Part shown: positions 1-6,878 of the stretch, one piece after another
Layout: each line of letters opens with the position of its first letter
Position numbering within the stretch: position 1 is the stretch's first letter
NCBI GenBank assembly: GCA_016234205.1
Contig: JACRGN010000243.1
Span: 1-17,843 of the forward strand
Source: Nitrospinota bacterium
GTDB lineage: Bacteria; Nitrospinota; Nitrospinia; UBA9942
DNA length: 17,843 nt
Reading direction: 5' to 3'
The notes under the pieces: model-generated
What the model was told of the DNA's origin: nothing
Databases searched by the model: none
What the model saw: the letters and a program-made list of their open reading frames with translations, nothing else
Translations under genes and position numbers: made by a program

Positions 1-597
1 GATATAGGGGTCTTTACTAAACCTGTCTATATGATTTTCAAAAGCCTCCCGCGATATTTCAATTATTCTCTCTCTGTCGCTCTCTTGATAAGGGCGGATA
101 TGAAACAGAGAAGGTATTTCCGGCAGTTTCATATTTATTTCGTTTATATAGGTTACAAGACAATCTGCAATATAAAAGTCCATCTTTTGAAGTTCCCTGA
201 TGAGTGAGTAGTCATCCGTATCTGCCTTAACCGATATATGTTGAATTTCATTTTCCTTTGTAAAAATTGAAGCCTGCTGGAGCATCATTTTTATTACAGA
301 TTTCTGTATAGATGGGTCCAGCAGAGGAGATACGATAATATGCTCTATCTTTCCCATGTTTATGCCGAAAAGATTGGAATCCCATGGAAGCATTTTTAAA
401 GATATAATACCTGCCAGATCACCTGACACTCTTGCGCAGATAATGTTTTCCCCTGCCGATTTGATATGATGCTGTAAATATTCTTTGTTGATTTTGACAC
501 TCTTATAACGGCGGTAATCAAAGAAGGGATAATTTTCTATAAGCCCTTTGACATCTTCAAAATGCGATGGGTCTAACTTTTCAATATGTATGTCCAT
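1..597 (-). CDS. WecD-like GNAT N-acyltransferase (3' end outside window)
   Basis: Read on the minus strand from ATG at 597, the frame stays open for 199 codons and leaves the window at position 1, so the C-terminus is missing. I see a motif LPWDSNLFGIN near residues 69-79, like the W-[DE]-x-x-[FL]-FG segment of E. coli WecD, then a 'LQKMDFYIADC' stretch matching WecD's 'LQQLGF' strand, then 'HIRPYQESDRERI...SREAF....RFSKDP', the usual opening of the catalytic GNAT domain. WecD transfers acetyl from acetyl-CoA to the 4-amino group of a dTDP-amino-sugar in the cytoplasm. The exact sugar cannot be read here. There is an N-terminal extension of about 65 residues relative to E. coli WecD. It lies 51 bp downstream of the ArnC-like gene on the same strand and is probably co-transcribed. 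The family call is fairly secure; the substrate is inference. Confidence 0.72.
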   Translation of the reverse strand, partial: MDIHIEKLDPSHFEDVKGLIENYPFFDYRRYKSVKINKEYLQHHIKSAGENIICARVSGDLAGIISLKMLPWDSNLFGINMGKIEHIIVSPLLDPSIQKSVIKMMLQQASIFTKENEIQHISVKADTDDYSLIRELQKMDFYIADCLVTYINEINMKLPEIPSLFHIRPYQESDRERIIEISREAFENHIDRFSKDPYI

Positions 598-605
598 AAT
601 AAATA

Positions 606-633
606 GGGTCAAGGGTCAGGGGTCAAGGGTCAT
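606..633. repeat. Heptanucleotide tandem array (unit GGGTCAA), 4 copies
   Basis: Four contiguous 7-bp units, GGGTCA followed by A, G, A and T respectively, lie in the 51-bp gap between the ArnC-like and WecD-like genes. A second heptamer array sits 25 bp away at 659-686 in partly inverted orientation, so the pair could fold into an imperfect hairpin in the mRNA. Confidence 0.85.
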
Positions 634-648
634 GACAGAAAAAAGGTA

Positions 649-1605
649 TTATTCTTGACTTGCCCCTTGCCCCTTGTCCCTTGCTCCTATTTCAATATAG
701 TGCGGTCTCCTCTTGGTCTCTATGTATATCCTTCCTATATACTCACCTATAATCCCTATGCCAAGGATCAATATTCCGAAGAAGAAAAATATTAGGGCAA
801 CGACAGATCTTACACCAAATTCATTACCCAAGAATATACGGAGTATTAGTAAATATATGCCCATAGCAAATCCTATTATTGACATAAAAAAACCTATTAA
901 ACTTAAAACCTGAAGAGGCAGTATAGAGAAACCTGTTATTACATCCCAGTTATGCCTGAACAGGCTGAAAAAATTATACCGAGATTTACCTGATTTTCTA
1001 TGTGCATGTGCTATTTTGACCTCTCCAATAGATACCCCAAGCCAACTGACCAATACAGGTGTGGAACGAAAGGATTCCTGACAAAGTTTCAAATTTTCAA
1101 TTACACTCCTTCTGTAAGCCCTCATCATACAGCCATAGTCATGGAGTTTTACCCCTGTCATCCACTGGACGAGCTTGTTTACAATGAAAGAACCCAGCCT
1201 CCTTCCGAGAGAATCCTCCCTGATAATCCTCCATCCTGCTGCTACTTCATATCCTTCATTCAGCTTATCTACGAGTTTCGGTATCTCTTCAGGAGGATTT
1301 TGTAAATCAGAATCCATAGTAACCACTATTTCTCCATTAGCATTATTAAACCCTGCAAACACCGCAGCATGCTGACCGAAGTTACGGGTTAATGCTATAA
1401 CCTTTACCTTTTTGTTTTTTTTCTGAAAAGCCTTAAGGATGCTCAAACTGTTGTCCTGACTCCCATCATCAACAAATATGATTTCGTAAGGGGCACCTAT
1501 TTTTTCCATTACATTTGACAGCCTATTATAGAGTTCTTCTAAACTATGAACTTCGTTAAATATTGGCAGAACAACAGATATTTTTATATTATCAGGGATA
1601 TTCAT
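649..1605 (-). CDS. ArnC/GtrB-like polyprenyl-phosphate glycosyltransferase (GT2, two TM helices)
   Basis: This 318-residue protein has a GT-A catalytic domain: 'VVLPIFNE' at 11-18, nucleotide-binding DDG at 46-48, and the metal-binding DSD at 98-100 followed by 'LQNPPEEIP'. A 'DYGCMMRAYRRSV' segment closely resembles the ArnC motif. Two hydrophobic helices fill the C-terminal third, ending 'GEYIGRIYIETKRRPHY', typical of ArnC, GtrB and Dpm1 relatives. Such enzymes move a sugar from a nucleotide carrier to undecaprenyl (dolichyl) phosphate at the inner leaflet, making the lipid donor for GT-C transferases. The family normally ends soon after 'RPxY'; here the last 12 residues (307-318) come from a heptanucleotide array. 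No clear ribosome site precedes the ATG. It is divergent from the TMTC-like gene at 1670, 64 bp away, and upstream of the acyltransferase. The sugar is unknown; an amino sugar is plausible from the neighbours. Confidence 0.88.
   Translation of the reverse strand: MNIPDNIKISVVLPIFNEVHSLEELYNRLSNVMEKIGAPYEIIFVDDGSQDNSLSILKAFQKKNKKVKVIALTRNFGQHAAVFAGFNNANGEIVVTMDSDLQNPPEEIPKLVDKLNEGYEVAAGWRIIREDSLGRRLGSFIVNKLVQWMTGVKLHDYGCMMRAYRRSVIENLKLCQESFRSTPVLVSWLGVSIGEVKIAHAHRKSGKSRYNFFSLFRHNWDVITGFSILPLQVLSLIGFFMSIIGFAMGIYLLILRIFLGNEFGVRSVVALIFFFFGILILGIGIIGEYIGRIYIETKRRPHYIEIGARDKGQGASQE
659..686. repeat. Heptanucleotide tandem array (unit CTTGCCC) encoding the glycosyltransferase tail
   Basis: Four 7-bp units (CTTGCCC twice, then CTTGTCC and CTTGCTC) lie inside the 3' end of the ArnC-like gene. 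Read on the minus strand they encode the tail residues RDKGQGAS, which follow the normal end of the family. Confidence 0.85.
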
Positions 1606-1669
1606 ATTTGAATGGAGAGCAGATAAATCTCATTGCCTATTATATGTTGCTTATATTACAATAAACGCA

Positions 1670-3610
1670 ATGAATAGTCATTACAAAAGATTAAAAAGTA
1701 TTTTATTAAATACCCCCTCATCATTTTGGACAGGCATAATTATCATAACAAGCCTTATCGTTATAGTATATTACAACACCATTACATCACCCTTTAATTT
1801 TGATGATGAGTCAGAAATTGTTGATAATAAGAGTATCAGATCTTTAAGTAATATTCCTAACAGACTTACTAATATATTTAGCAGACCTGTTTTATACGCT
1901 ACATTTACACTTAATTACTATATTGGTGGATTTGACCCCACAGGTTATCATGCAGTAAACATTGGTCTTCATGTAGCGGTATCTATTCTCATGTATTTAA
2001 TTATGTGGAATATAACGACTCACGACGGCTCGACTGAACTCGCCGAAGTCTCACGACTCACGACTAAATTTATGTATAGGAATTTCAATAATGGGATTGC
2101 TTCGCCTTCGGCTCGCAATGACACGGCTCGCAAGGGTGTCATTGCGAGGGGCGTAGCCCCGAAGCAATCTAATTCATATCTTTTACCTTTCCTTTCCGCT
2201 GCTCTCTTCGCCATTCATCCTATAAATACTGAATCTGTAACTTATATTGTCAGCAGGTCGTCAGTTTTGTCTACATTTTTTTATTTACTGTCGTTTTTGA
2301 TGTTTATAAAGGCAAACAAAAAAAGGGGCAAGAAGCAAGATGCAAGAAGCAAGATGCAAGAAGCAAGAAAGAAGAAGTTCTTTTCTGTCTTCTGTCTTAT
2401 GTCTTCTGTCTTCTGTTTTGTCCTTGCCATCGGCTCTAAAGAAGATGCAGTTACCCTGCCTGCCATCCTTCTGCTCTATCATTTCTTTTTTATTTCTAAG
2501 GAAAATGGATTGAAGGATTATATTAAAAGATATGGATGGGTGCTCCTGTCTCTTACACTTTTGGCCATTTCTTACCCACTCCTTCGCTATATCAGGCTTG
2601 GAATAATAGGCACATCAGAAGCAAAAGATATATTTACCCCCTTTACATATTTTATGACAGGTATAAAGGCAATAATATATTATTATATGAAGCTCCTTTT
2701 ATTACCTATCAATCTTAATGTAGACCCTGATATAAGACCGGCTCAAATTCCAGATTTTTATGTTATATCGGCACTGAGTCTTATAATAGCTTTATTGATA
2801 GTTGTTTTAAGAAAAAAAAATAAATTACTCTCCTTTTCATTGCTCTGGTATTTTATTGCTCTAACCCCTACCTCAAGCATATTTCCTCTTAACGATGCGG
2901 CATCTGAACACAGATTGTATCTGCCATCCGTAGGGTTTTGTATTTTTATTGCGTCCTGCTTATTCGCATCATCTGGAGTGCGGATGCAAAGATTGAAACC
3001 CGTGATACTTGTATTTATAATCTTTATATTTTCCACTCTGACAATAAAAAGGAACTTTATCTGGGGTGATGAGGCAATGGTATGGAGGGATTCGACAAGA
3101 AAGTCTCCAAATAAACCGAGACCATATTACAATATGGCGGTATCTTATGAAAAGATGGGGTTGCCAGATAAGGCTATATGGGGGTTTAAAGGGACATTGG
3201 AGCATTTGAGATTCAGAGAGCAGCCCCATTTCTGGACGGAATCACATATCAGACTGGCTGGAATTTATGTTAAAAAAGGACTCTATATGAATGCAATCCC
3301 TCTATACGATAGGGTATTGAAAATTTACCCTGAAAAACCTGAGGCATTGAATGGAATCGGAGTAGTTAATTTAAAAATGAATAATTTTGAGAAGGCAAAA
3401 AATATACTGGAAAAGGTTATTAAAATAAAGCCTGAATATGCCGAGGCACACAATAATTTGGGAACTGTATATGCCCGCATGGGTATGCCAAATGAGGCAC
3501 TGACATCATTCAAAAAGGCAATAAAAATAAAGCCTGACTATGTAGAAGCAAGATTAAACTACAACATTGTAAAAAGGATGAAGGATGCTTTACCTTACAC
3601 ACAACCCTGA
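1670..3610 (+). CDS. TMTC-like membrane GT-C protein with C-terminal TPRs, carrying repeat-encoded inserts
   Basis: This 646-residue protein has many transmembrane helices (about 20-460) and four TPR units (about 483-624). Family signatures are visible: 'FNFDD' with the Asp pair at 45-46 in the first outer loop, 'HPINTESVTYIVSRSSVL' at 183-200, 'GSKEDA' at 255-260, 'EHRLYLPSVG' at 413-422, and 'RNFIWGDEAMVWRDS' before the TPRs. These match eukaryotic TMTC protein O-mannosyltransferases, which use a dolichyl-phosphate sugar; the role of bacterial relatives is not settled. A paralogue lies at 11749-13494. Against it, this copy has about 51 extra residues in one loop (about 117-168) and about 14 more before 'GSKED', all from dispersed repeats at the DNA level. 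It diverges from an ArnC-like enzyme that could supply its lipid donor. The start has no obvious ribosome site; the first helix begins near residue 20, which fits this start. Confidence 0.85.
   Translation: MNSHYKRLKSILLNTPSSFWTGIIIITSLIVIVYYNTITSPFNFDDESEIVDNKSIRSLSNIPNRLTNIFSRPVLYATFTLNYYIGGFDPTGYHAVNIGLHVAVSILMYLIMWNITTHDGSTELAEVSRLTTKFMYRNFNNGIASPSARNDTARKGVIARGVAPKQSNSYLLPFLSAALFAIHPINTESVTYIVSRSSVLSTFFYLLSFLMFIKANKKRGKKQDARSKMQEARKKKFFSVFCLMSSVFCFVLAIGSKEDAVTLPAILLLYHFFFISKENGLKDYIKRYGWVLLSLTLLAISYPLLRYIRLGIIGTSEAKDIFTPFTYFMTGIKAIIYYYMKLLLLPINLNVDPDIRPAQIPDFYVISALSLIIALLIVVLRKKNKLLSFSLLWYFIALTPTSSIFPLNDAASEHRLYLPSVGFCIFIASCLFASSGVRMQRLKPVILVFIIFIFSTLTIKRNFIWGDEAMVWRDSTRKSPNKPRPYYNMAVSYEKMGLPDKAIWGFKGTLEHLRFREQPHFWTESHIRLAGIYVKKGLYMNAIPLYDRVLKIYPEKPEALNGIGVVNLKMNNFEKAKNILEKVIKIKPEYAEAHNNLGTVYARMGMPNEALTSFKKAIKIKPDYVEARLNYNIVKRMKDALPYTQP
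2015..2066. repeat. Heptanucleotide array (unit ACGACTC) interrupted by a 24-bp element
   Basis: A 12-bp match ACGACTCACGAC occurs at 2015-2026 and again at 2053-2064. Removing the 24 bp at 2027-2050 restores an unbroken run of four ACGACTC-type units. The inserted element begins GGCTCGACTG and ends CGAAGTC. The tract is read in-frame as part of a loop in the TMTC-like protein (residues 117-132). Confidence 0.8.
2095..2169. repeat. 75-bp palindromic dispersed element inside the TMTC-like gene
   Basis: The outer arms are GATTGCTTCG (2095-2104) and CGAAGCAATC (2160-2169), a perfect 10-bp inverted repeat. The inner arms CGCAATGACAC and GTGTCATTGCG are also perfectly complementary. The element is GC-richer than its surroundings. 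It resembles widespread bacterial intergenic palindromes of the 'attgcttcg...cgcaatgac' type. Here it is translated in-frame as residues of about 142-167. Confidence 0.88.
2328..2369. repeat. Heptanucleotide tandem array (unit GCAAGA[A/T]), 6 copies
   Basis: Six contiguous 7-bp units alternate GCAAGAA and GCAAGAT, giving a 14-bp superperiod. The 42-bp tract encodes a basic, hydrophilic segment (about residues 220-233) of the TMTC-like protein that is absent from the paralogue at 11749. Confidence 0.9.
2384..2418. repeat. Heptanucleotide tandem array (unit TCTGTCT), 5 copies, encoding a membrane helix
   Basis: Five contiguous units of TCTGTCT (third unit TATGTCT, fifth TCTGTTT). The tract is translated as the hydrophobic run SVFCLMSSVFCF at about residues 239-250, which occupies the place of a transmembrane helix just before the conserved SKE motif. 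The reverse complement is the AGACAGA unit of the array at 8520-8578. Confidence 0.9.
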
Positions 3611-3652
3611 CTTTTTCAAATGAGCGTCTAAAGTTTTACTGGTATATTGCCG

Positions 3653-3677
3653 AAAATAATATTAAATAAATTATTTT
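3653..3677 (+). terminator. Weak AT-only hairpin after the TMTC-like gene
   Basis: AAAATAAT (3653-3660) and ATTATTTT (3670-3677) form an 8-bp stem with a 9-nt loop, followed by a short T run. The stem has no GC pairs, so termination would be weak. Confidence 0.25.
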
Positions 3678-3687
3678 GATTTTTTAC

Positions 3688-3715
3688 TTGACAAAAAAAA
3701 TAATTGATGTATATT
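3688..3715 (+). promoter_or_regulatory. Upstream sigma70-type promoter (P1) for the secreted-protein gene
   Basis: TTGACA at 3688-3693 and TATATT at 3710-3715 are separated by 16 bp, placing a start near 3722. It is the first of two tandem promoters in the 325-bp gap before the gene at 3936. Confidence 0.6.
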
Positions 3716-3767
3716 TTAACACTAAATAGAGGTAACACTATATTAATGATATGAAATCAAATTTTCC

Positions 3768-3796
3768 TTGACAAGTTTATAGGAATGGGTTATATT
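3768..3796 (+). promoter_or_regulatory. Sigma70-type promoter (P2), near-consensus, for the secreted-protein gene
   Basis: TTGACA at 3768-3773, a 17-bp spacer and TATATT at 3791-3796 form one of the best promoter matches in the window, with a predicted start near 3803. This leaves an untranslated leader of about 130 nt before the ATG at 3936. Two tandem promoters and a strong terminator suggest a highly expressed single-gene unit. Confidence 0.72.
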
Positions 3797-3847
3797 TAAT
3801 CCGATTTTAAAATAGCAAACGAGAAAATTAAAAATAGAAAGGAGGTG

Positions 3848-3925
3848 TTGGAGAGAGGGAGATTTAAAGGTTTAAGGTTTGTTTGGTTGTTTTTTTGTTT
3901 GATGTTTTTAATAGGTTATTTTTAA
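3848..3925 (+). CDS. Possible 25-residue leader peptide (tentative)
   Basis: A TTG-initiated frame in the leader encodes a basic N-terminus (MERGRFKGLR) followed by a hydrophobic run (FVWLFFCLMFLIG) and stops at TAA 3923-3925. That stop overlaps the AAGGAGG ribosome site of the next gene. An AAAGGAGG lies just upstream at 3838-3845, but it is only 2 nt from the TTG, which is too close for efficient initiation. The stop/ribosome-site overlap would suit translational coupling. It may be chance in a T-rich leader. Confidence 0.25.
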   Translation: MERGRFKGLRFVWLFFCLMFLIGYF

Positions 3926-3935
3926 GGAGGAAATT

Positions 3936-4499
3936 ATGAAAAAGATATTAAGTGGTCTATTAGTTTTGGCAGGGGTATTCATGTTTTCCATAGCCCCTTC
4001 TTATGCCGGAAGTATTTATTACGCCGTTCCACTGTGGCAGCATAGTTCAGGAAGTTCTCTGCAGACTATTTTTTCAGTTACTCAGTTGCCGGATTTTAGT
4101 AGAGGTGATTTTGCATCTACAAATGCTACTGTGGAGATTAGGCTTTACAACAATGTAGTAGCTGGTTCAACCAACAATTGGTCAAGTGCAACTATAGCAT
4201 CAGGGTCTTTATGGGGAACTATTAAGAGACAATTTGCCACTAATGGTAGCATGACAACCACAACGCAGAATTTCATGGCTGATACAGGTATAGGTGCAGA
4301 TGGTGGAAGTACAAAATGGGCTACATCCTCAGGGTGGGCATCAACTTCAACCAGCGACCTTGGATACGCCGTCATAGAAATATCATCAACAACATCTACA
4401 CCTAGTTCAAATGACTTTAACATTGGGGCGTGGATGTATGGTACATCGCCAAGGGCAGGATTTCCATTAACCGTTGGCGGACCAAACACAACTTTCTAA
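3936..4499 (+). CDS. Ser/Thr-rich secreted protein of unknown function
   Basis: This 187-residue protein has a clear Sec signal peptide (MKK, a hydrophobic core, then APSYA with likely cleavage after residue 24). The mature 163 residues contain by hand count 26 Ser and 24 Thr (about 31%), no Cys, and runs such as SMTTTTQ and SSTTSTPSS. I do not recognise the family. Repeated aromatic and small-residue strands suggest a beta-rich extracellular protein. There is no lipobox, C-terminal anchor or sorting motif. Translation is well set up: AAGGAGG lies 6 nt before the ATG. It has two strong tandem promoters and its own terminator, so it should be abundant. It sits between a TMTC-like transferase and a TPR lipoprotein operon, and could be an acceptor for O-linked sugars; that is only inference. 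Confidence 0.85.
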   Translation: MKKILSGLLVLAGVFMFSIAPSYAGSIYYAVPLWQHSSGSSLQTIFSVTQLPDFSRGDFASTNATVEIRLYNNVVAGSTNNWSSATIASGSLWGTIKRQFATNGSMTTTTQNFMADTGIGADGGSTKWATSSGWASTSTSDLGYAVIEISSTTSTPSSNDFNIGAWMYGTSPRAGFPLTVGGPNTTF

Positions 4500-4525
4500 T
4501 AGTTTTATCTATTGAAGATTTTAAG

Positions 4526-4561
4526 AAACAGCCAGTCAATTTTGACTGGCTGTTTTTTTTT
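4526..4561 (+). terminator. Strong rho-independent terminator
   Basis: A perfect 12-bp stem, ACAGCCAGTCAA (4528-4539) with TTGACTGGCTGT (4542-4553), is followed by a run of T residues to 4561. It ends the secreted-protein transcript 29 bp after its stop and insulates it from the operon starting at 4576. Confidence 0.93.
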
Positions 4562-4575
4562 ATACAAAGAGATTA

Positions 4576-5679
4576 ATGGGTATTAATTTGAGATTTATAA
4601 TTGCTGTTGTTTTTGTATTTTTTATTACGGGCTCCTGTACTAAAAGAGACAAAGAGCTAACTAACAAGGAGTCTGCAGAGATACATTTTAATATGGGGAA
4701 TGAGTATCTCCGCGTGGGCGATGATAAGAAGGCGATGGAAGAGTGGTATAAGGCAAAGGAATTAGACCCTGCGAATACACGATATTTAAACAATATAGCC
4801 ACTATAATATATAATCAGGGGAAGAGGGAGGAGGCACTAAAATTATGGGAACAGCTTCTATCTTCACCCCCAACTGTTATGGAGGCTACATATGCCATTA
4901 TAAATATTGGCAATTATTATAAGGATAAAAAAGAATGGACAAAGGCTATGGAATATTATGAAAGGGCAGTAAAGACATCCCCGAATTATTTTATGTCTTA
5001 TTACAATATAGGTTTACTCTATTATGAAAAGGGAGATATGGAAAAGGCAGAGGCAAATTTTAAAAAATCTATTTCCCTTTCCAATAAAGATGCCCATTCC
5101 CATTACTATCTTGGAAATATTTACAGGGAGAGGGGGAAACTTGATGATGCCTTTGCTGAATGGCAGAGGGCTACCTCAATGTATGAGAAATTCTATCTTC
5201 CCAGATATGAGATGGCAAATTATTATTTTATGAATGGTAAGATTGAAGATGCTATCAAAGAGTATAAGACTATTATTAATATAGAACCGGATAATCCCGA
5301 TTTTGCTTCCATTTATGCCAATCTTGGTTTTCTTTTAATTGACACAAATAAGCCTGACGAGGCAGAGAAGACTTTTAAAAAAGGGAGGGAGATTAATAAA
5401 GATAAGGAAAAAGATTTCTACTTTCTTGACGGGTTAGGGTGGCTGAACTATAAGAAGGGTAATTATGAAGAGTCAATTAAGATATTAGAAGATGCTGTAA
5501 AAAATACCCCTCCTGATAATATCCAGTTTCTTGCCAATGAGCATTATCATATTGGAATGGTCTATATATCAATAGGAAAAAAGAACATCGCACGACAAAA
5601 TCTTGAGAAGGCAATGCAGTTGAACAAAGATAAAAGATTTATAGCAGATATAAAAGGGATTTTAAGCAAATTGAGCTGA
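4576..5679 (+). CDS. TPR-repeat lipoprotein
   Basis: This 367-residue protein starts with a hydrophobic signal sequence ending ITGSC, a near-lipobox with Cys at about residue 21, followed by charged residues, so it is probably a lipidated envelope protein. The rest consists of about nine consecutive 34-36-residue TPR units (roughly 34-352), with the usual small/large pattern such as 'YYNIGLLYYEKGDMEKAEANFKKSI' broken across helices. TPR lipoproteins are scaffolds for envelope assemblies (for example PilW/PilF or exopolysaccharide secretion factors). The exact partner cannot be read here. It opens a four-gene operon in which every junction overlaps, its TGA overlapping the next ATG. The ribosome site is weak (AAAGAG). 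No inserted dispersed repeats are seen. The -3 lipobox residue is Thr, slightly atypical. Confidence 0.85.
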   Translation: MGINLRFIIAVVFVFFITGSCTKRDKELTNKESAEIHFNMGNEYLRVGDDKKAMEEWYKAKELDPANTRYLNNIATIIYNQGKREEALKLWEQLLSSPPTVMEATYAIINIGNYYKDKKEWTKAMEYYERAVKTSPNYFMSYYNIGLLYYEKGDMEKAEANFKKSISLSNKDAHSHYYLGNIYRERGKLDDAFAEWQRATSMYEKFYLPRYEMANYYFMNGKIEDAIKEYKTIINIEPDNPDFASIYANLGFLLIDTNKPDEAEKTFKKGREINKDKEKDFYFLDGLGWLNYKKGNYEESIKILEDAVKNTPPDNIQFLANEHYHIGMVYISIGKKNIARQNLEKAMQLNKDKRFIADIKGILSKLS

Positions 5680-6878
5680 TGTTGTCATTCCTGCGAAAGC
5701 AGGAATCCAGACCTTGTTGTTTTAACTGGATTCCCGCTTTCGTGAGAATGACAGGAAAGTCTTTGAACTATAGCAAAATATACCACGACCTTGCAGAATA
5801 TTACGGAAAGGTGCCTTATTTCCTCTTTAACGGCTATGCCTTTCTCCCCCTTCATATTTTTTTTGAGCTTACCTATCACTGCAATCTCCGCTGTTCCATG
5901 TGCCAATTTCTGCCATTGGTAGAGGATTATAATAGTCATCCATATTCAAAGGATGAGTTAACAACAGAAGAAATAAAAAGGATAATTAACCAATTGCCAA
6001 AGTCATCTCTGATAACATTCACAGGCGGAGAGCCTTTTTTGAGGAAGGATTTCTTAGATATTTTTGAATACGTCTCACGCAGGAATAAGTGTCATATAAT
6101 TACTAACGGCACTTCCATAACCGAAAAGATTGCAATGAACTTAATAGAGAAAGGCTGTGATAATATCTTCAAAAAGGGGCTTGTCCTGATAGCTGTATCC
6201 ATTGAAGGCAGAGAAGATATCCATGACAGAATAGCAGGCAAGAAAGGCTCATTTAAAAAGGCAACAGAGGGAATAAAACTACTCCTCAAGTATCGTAAGG
6301 AGAGAAAGAAGACTTATCCATTAATTAATATCTCTACAGTTATGTCTGCAGATAACATCGGGACTTTCTCCGAAATGGTTAAAATAGCCGATGAACTTGG
6401 TGTGGATATAATCAGTTTTCTCACGATAAATACATATTCTTTTTCAGAGAGGTTTAAGGATATTTCAATAGAAGAAATCAGTAACTATCCTCGGTCAGTT
6501 GTTAATTTAAACGCCAATCAACTTTCAGCCTTCAGCCTTCAGCTTTCAGCTATTAAATCCATGATGGGAAAAACACGGGTTCAAATAAGATTTAGCCCTT
6601 TAGGAGTTCCCGTCTCCAATATTATAAGATTTTATAACGGGACTGCAGTCTCCGAGGATTATAGATGCTTCTCTCCATGGTCCAAGGTGGTAATTACGGC
6701 AGCCGGCGATGTGGTTCCCTGTATTAATTATAAATTTGGCAATCTAAGGAAGAAGACTTTTAAGGAGATATGGAATGGAGAAGAAGCTGTCAAATTCAGG
6801 AAAAGCCTAAAAAATGATAATATATTCCCTGTTTGTCTCGGCTGCTGCATGATAGAATATATAGATAATGGACAATAG
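5679..6878 (+). CDS. Radical SAM/SPASM protein with repeat-derived N-terminus
   Basis: The 399-residue frame has the radical SAM cluster CNLRCSMC (Cys 68, 72, 75), GGEP at 116-119, and a C-terminal SPASM-like domain (Cys 330, 348, 386, 389/390, with 'CFSPWSKVVITAAGDVVPC', 'GNL' and 'EIWNGEEAVKFR'). Such enzymes bind an S-adenosylmethionine [4Fe-4S] cluster plus one or more auxiliary clusters and often modify peptides, proteins or sugars. No substrate is evident. The first 25 residues are encoded by a palindromic dispersed element (5683-5753), and residues about 278-292 include a heptamer array. The start at 5679 overlaps the previous stop (TGATG) but lacks a good ribosome site. ATG at 5748 (Met24), inside the element's right arm, is an alternative. 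It overlaps the next gene by 11 bp. Confidence 0.88.
   Translation: MLSFLRKQESRPCCFNWIPAFVRMTGKSLNYSKIYHDLAEYYGKVPYFLFNGYAFLPLHIFFELTYHCNLRCSMCQFLPLVEDYNSHPYSKDELTTEEIKRIINQLPKSSLITFTGGEPFLRKDFLDIFEYVSRRNKCHIITNGTSITEKIAMNLIEKGCDNIFKKGLVLIAVSIEGREDIHDRIAGKKGSFKKATEGIKLLLKYRKERKKTYPLINISTVMSADNIGTFSEMVKIADELGVDIISFLTINTYSFSERFKDISIEEISNYPRSVVNLNANQLSAFSLQLSAIKSMMGKTRVQIRFSPLGVPVSNIIRFYNGTAVSEDYRCFSPWSKVVITAAGDVVPCINYKFGNLRKKTFKEIWNGEEAVKFRKSLKNDNIFPVCLGCCMIEYIDNGQ
5683..5753. repeat. Palindromic dispersed element at the radical SAM start
   Basis: TGTCATTC (5683-5690) pairs with GAATGACA (5746-5753), with further inner complementarity (CCTGCGAAAGCAGG, and GGAATCCAG against CTGGATTCC). This form, attcctgcgaaagcaggaatcc...gaatgac, is a very common dispersed bacterial repeat. 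Here it begins two bases after the putative ATG and is open in-frame throughout. Confidence 0.9.
6524..6551. repeat. Heptanucleotide tandem array (unit TTCAGC[C/T]), 4 copies
   Basis: Four contiguous 7-bp units (TTCAGCC twice, TTCAGCT twice), with a degenerate ATCAACT unit just before. It is read in-frame as QLSAFSLQLSA between the radical SAM core and the SPASM domain. Confidence 0.88.

Noticed and set aside
2325..2376. CRISPR-like repeat tract
   Set aside because: The repeats are contiguous 7-bp units with no spacers and lie inside an open gene.
3803..3935. Riboswitch in the leader of the secreted-protein gene
   Set aside because: No conserved riboswitch core could be recognised; the leader is mostly purine- then T-rich without an evident multi-stem fold.
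3936..4499. PEP-CTERM or LPXTG-type sorted protein
   Set aside because: The C-terminus has neither a sorting motif nor a terminal hydrophobic helix with a basic tail.
4542..4566. Promoter-like TTGACT and TATACA before the TPR lipoprotein
   Set aside because: The spacing is only 13 bp and TTGACT is part of the terminator stem.
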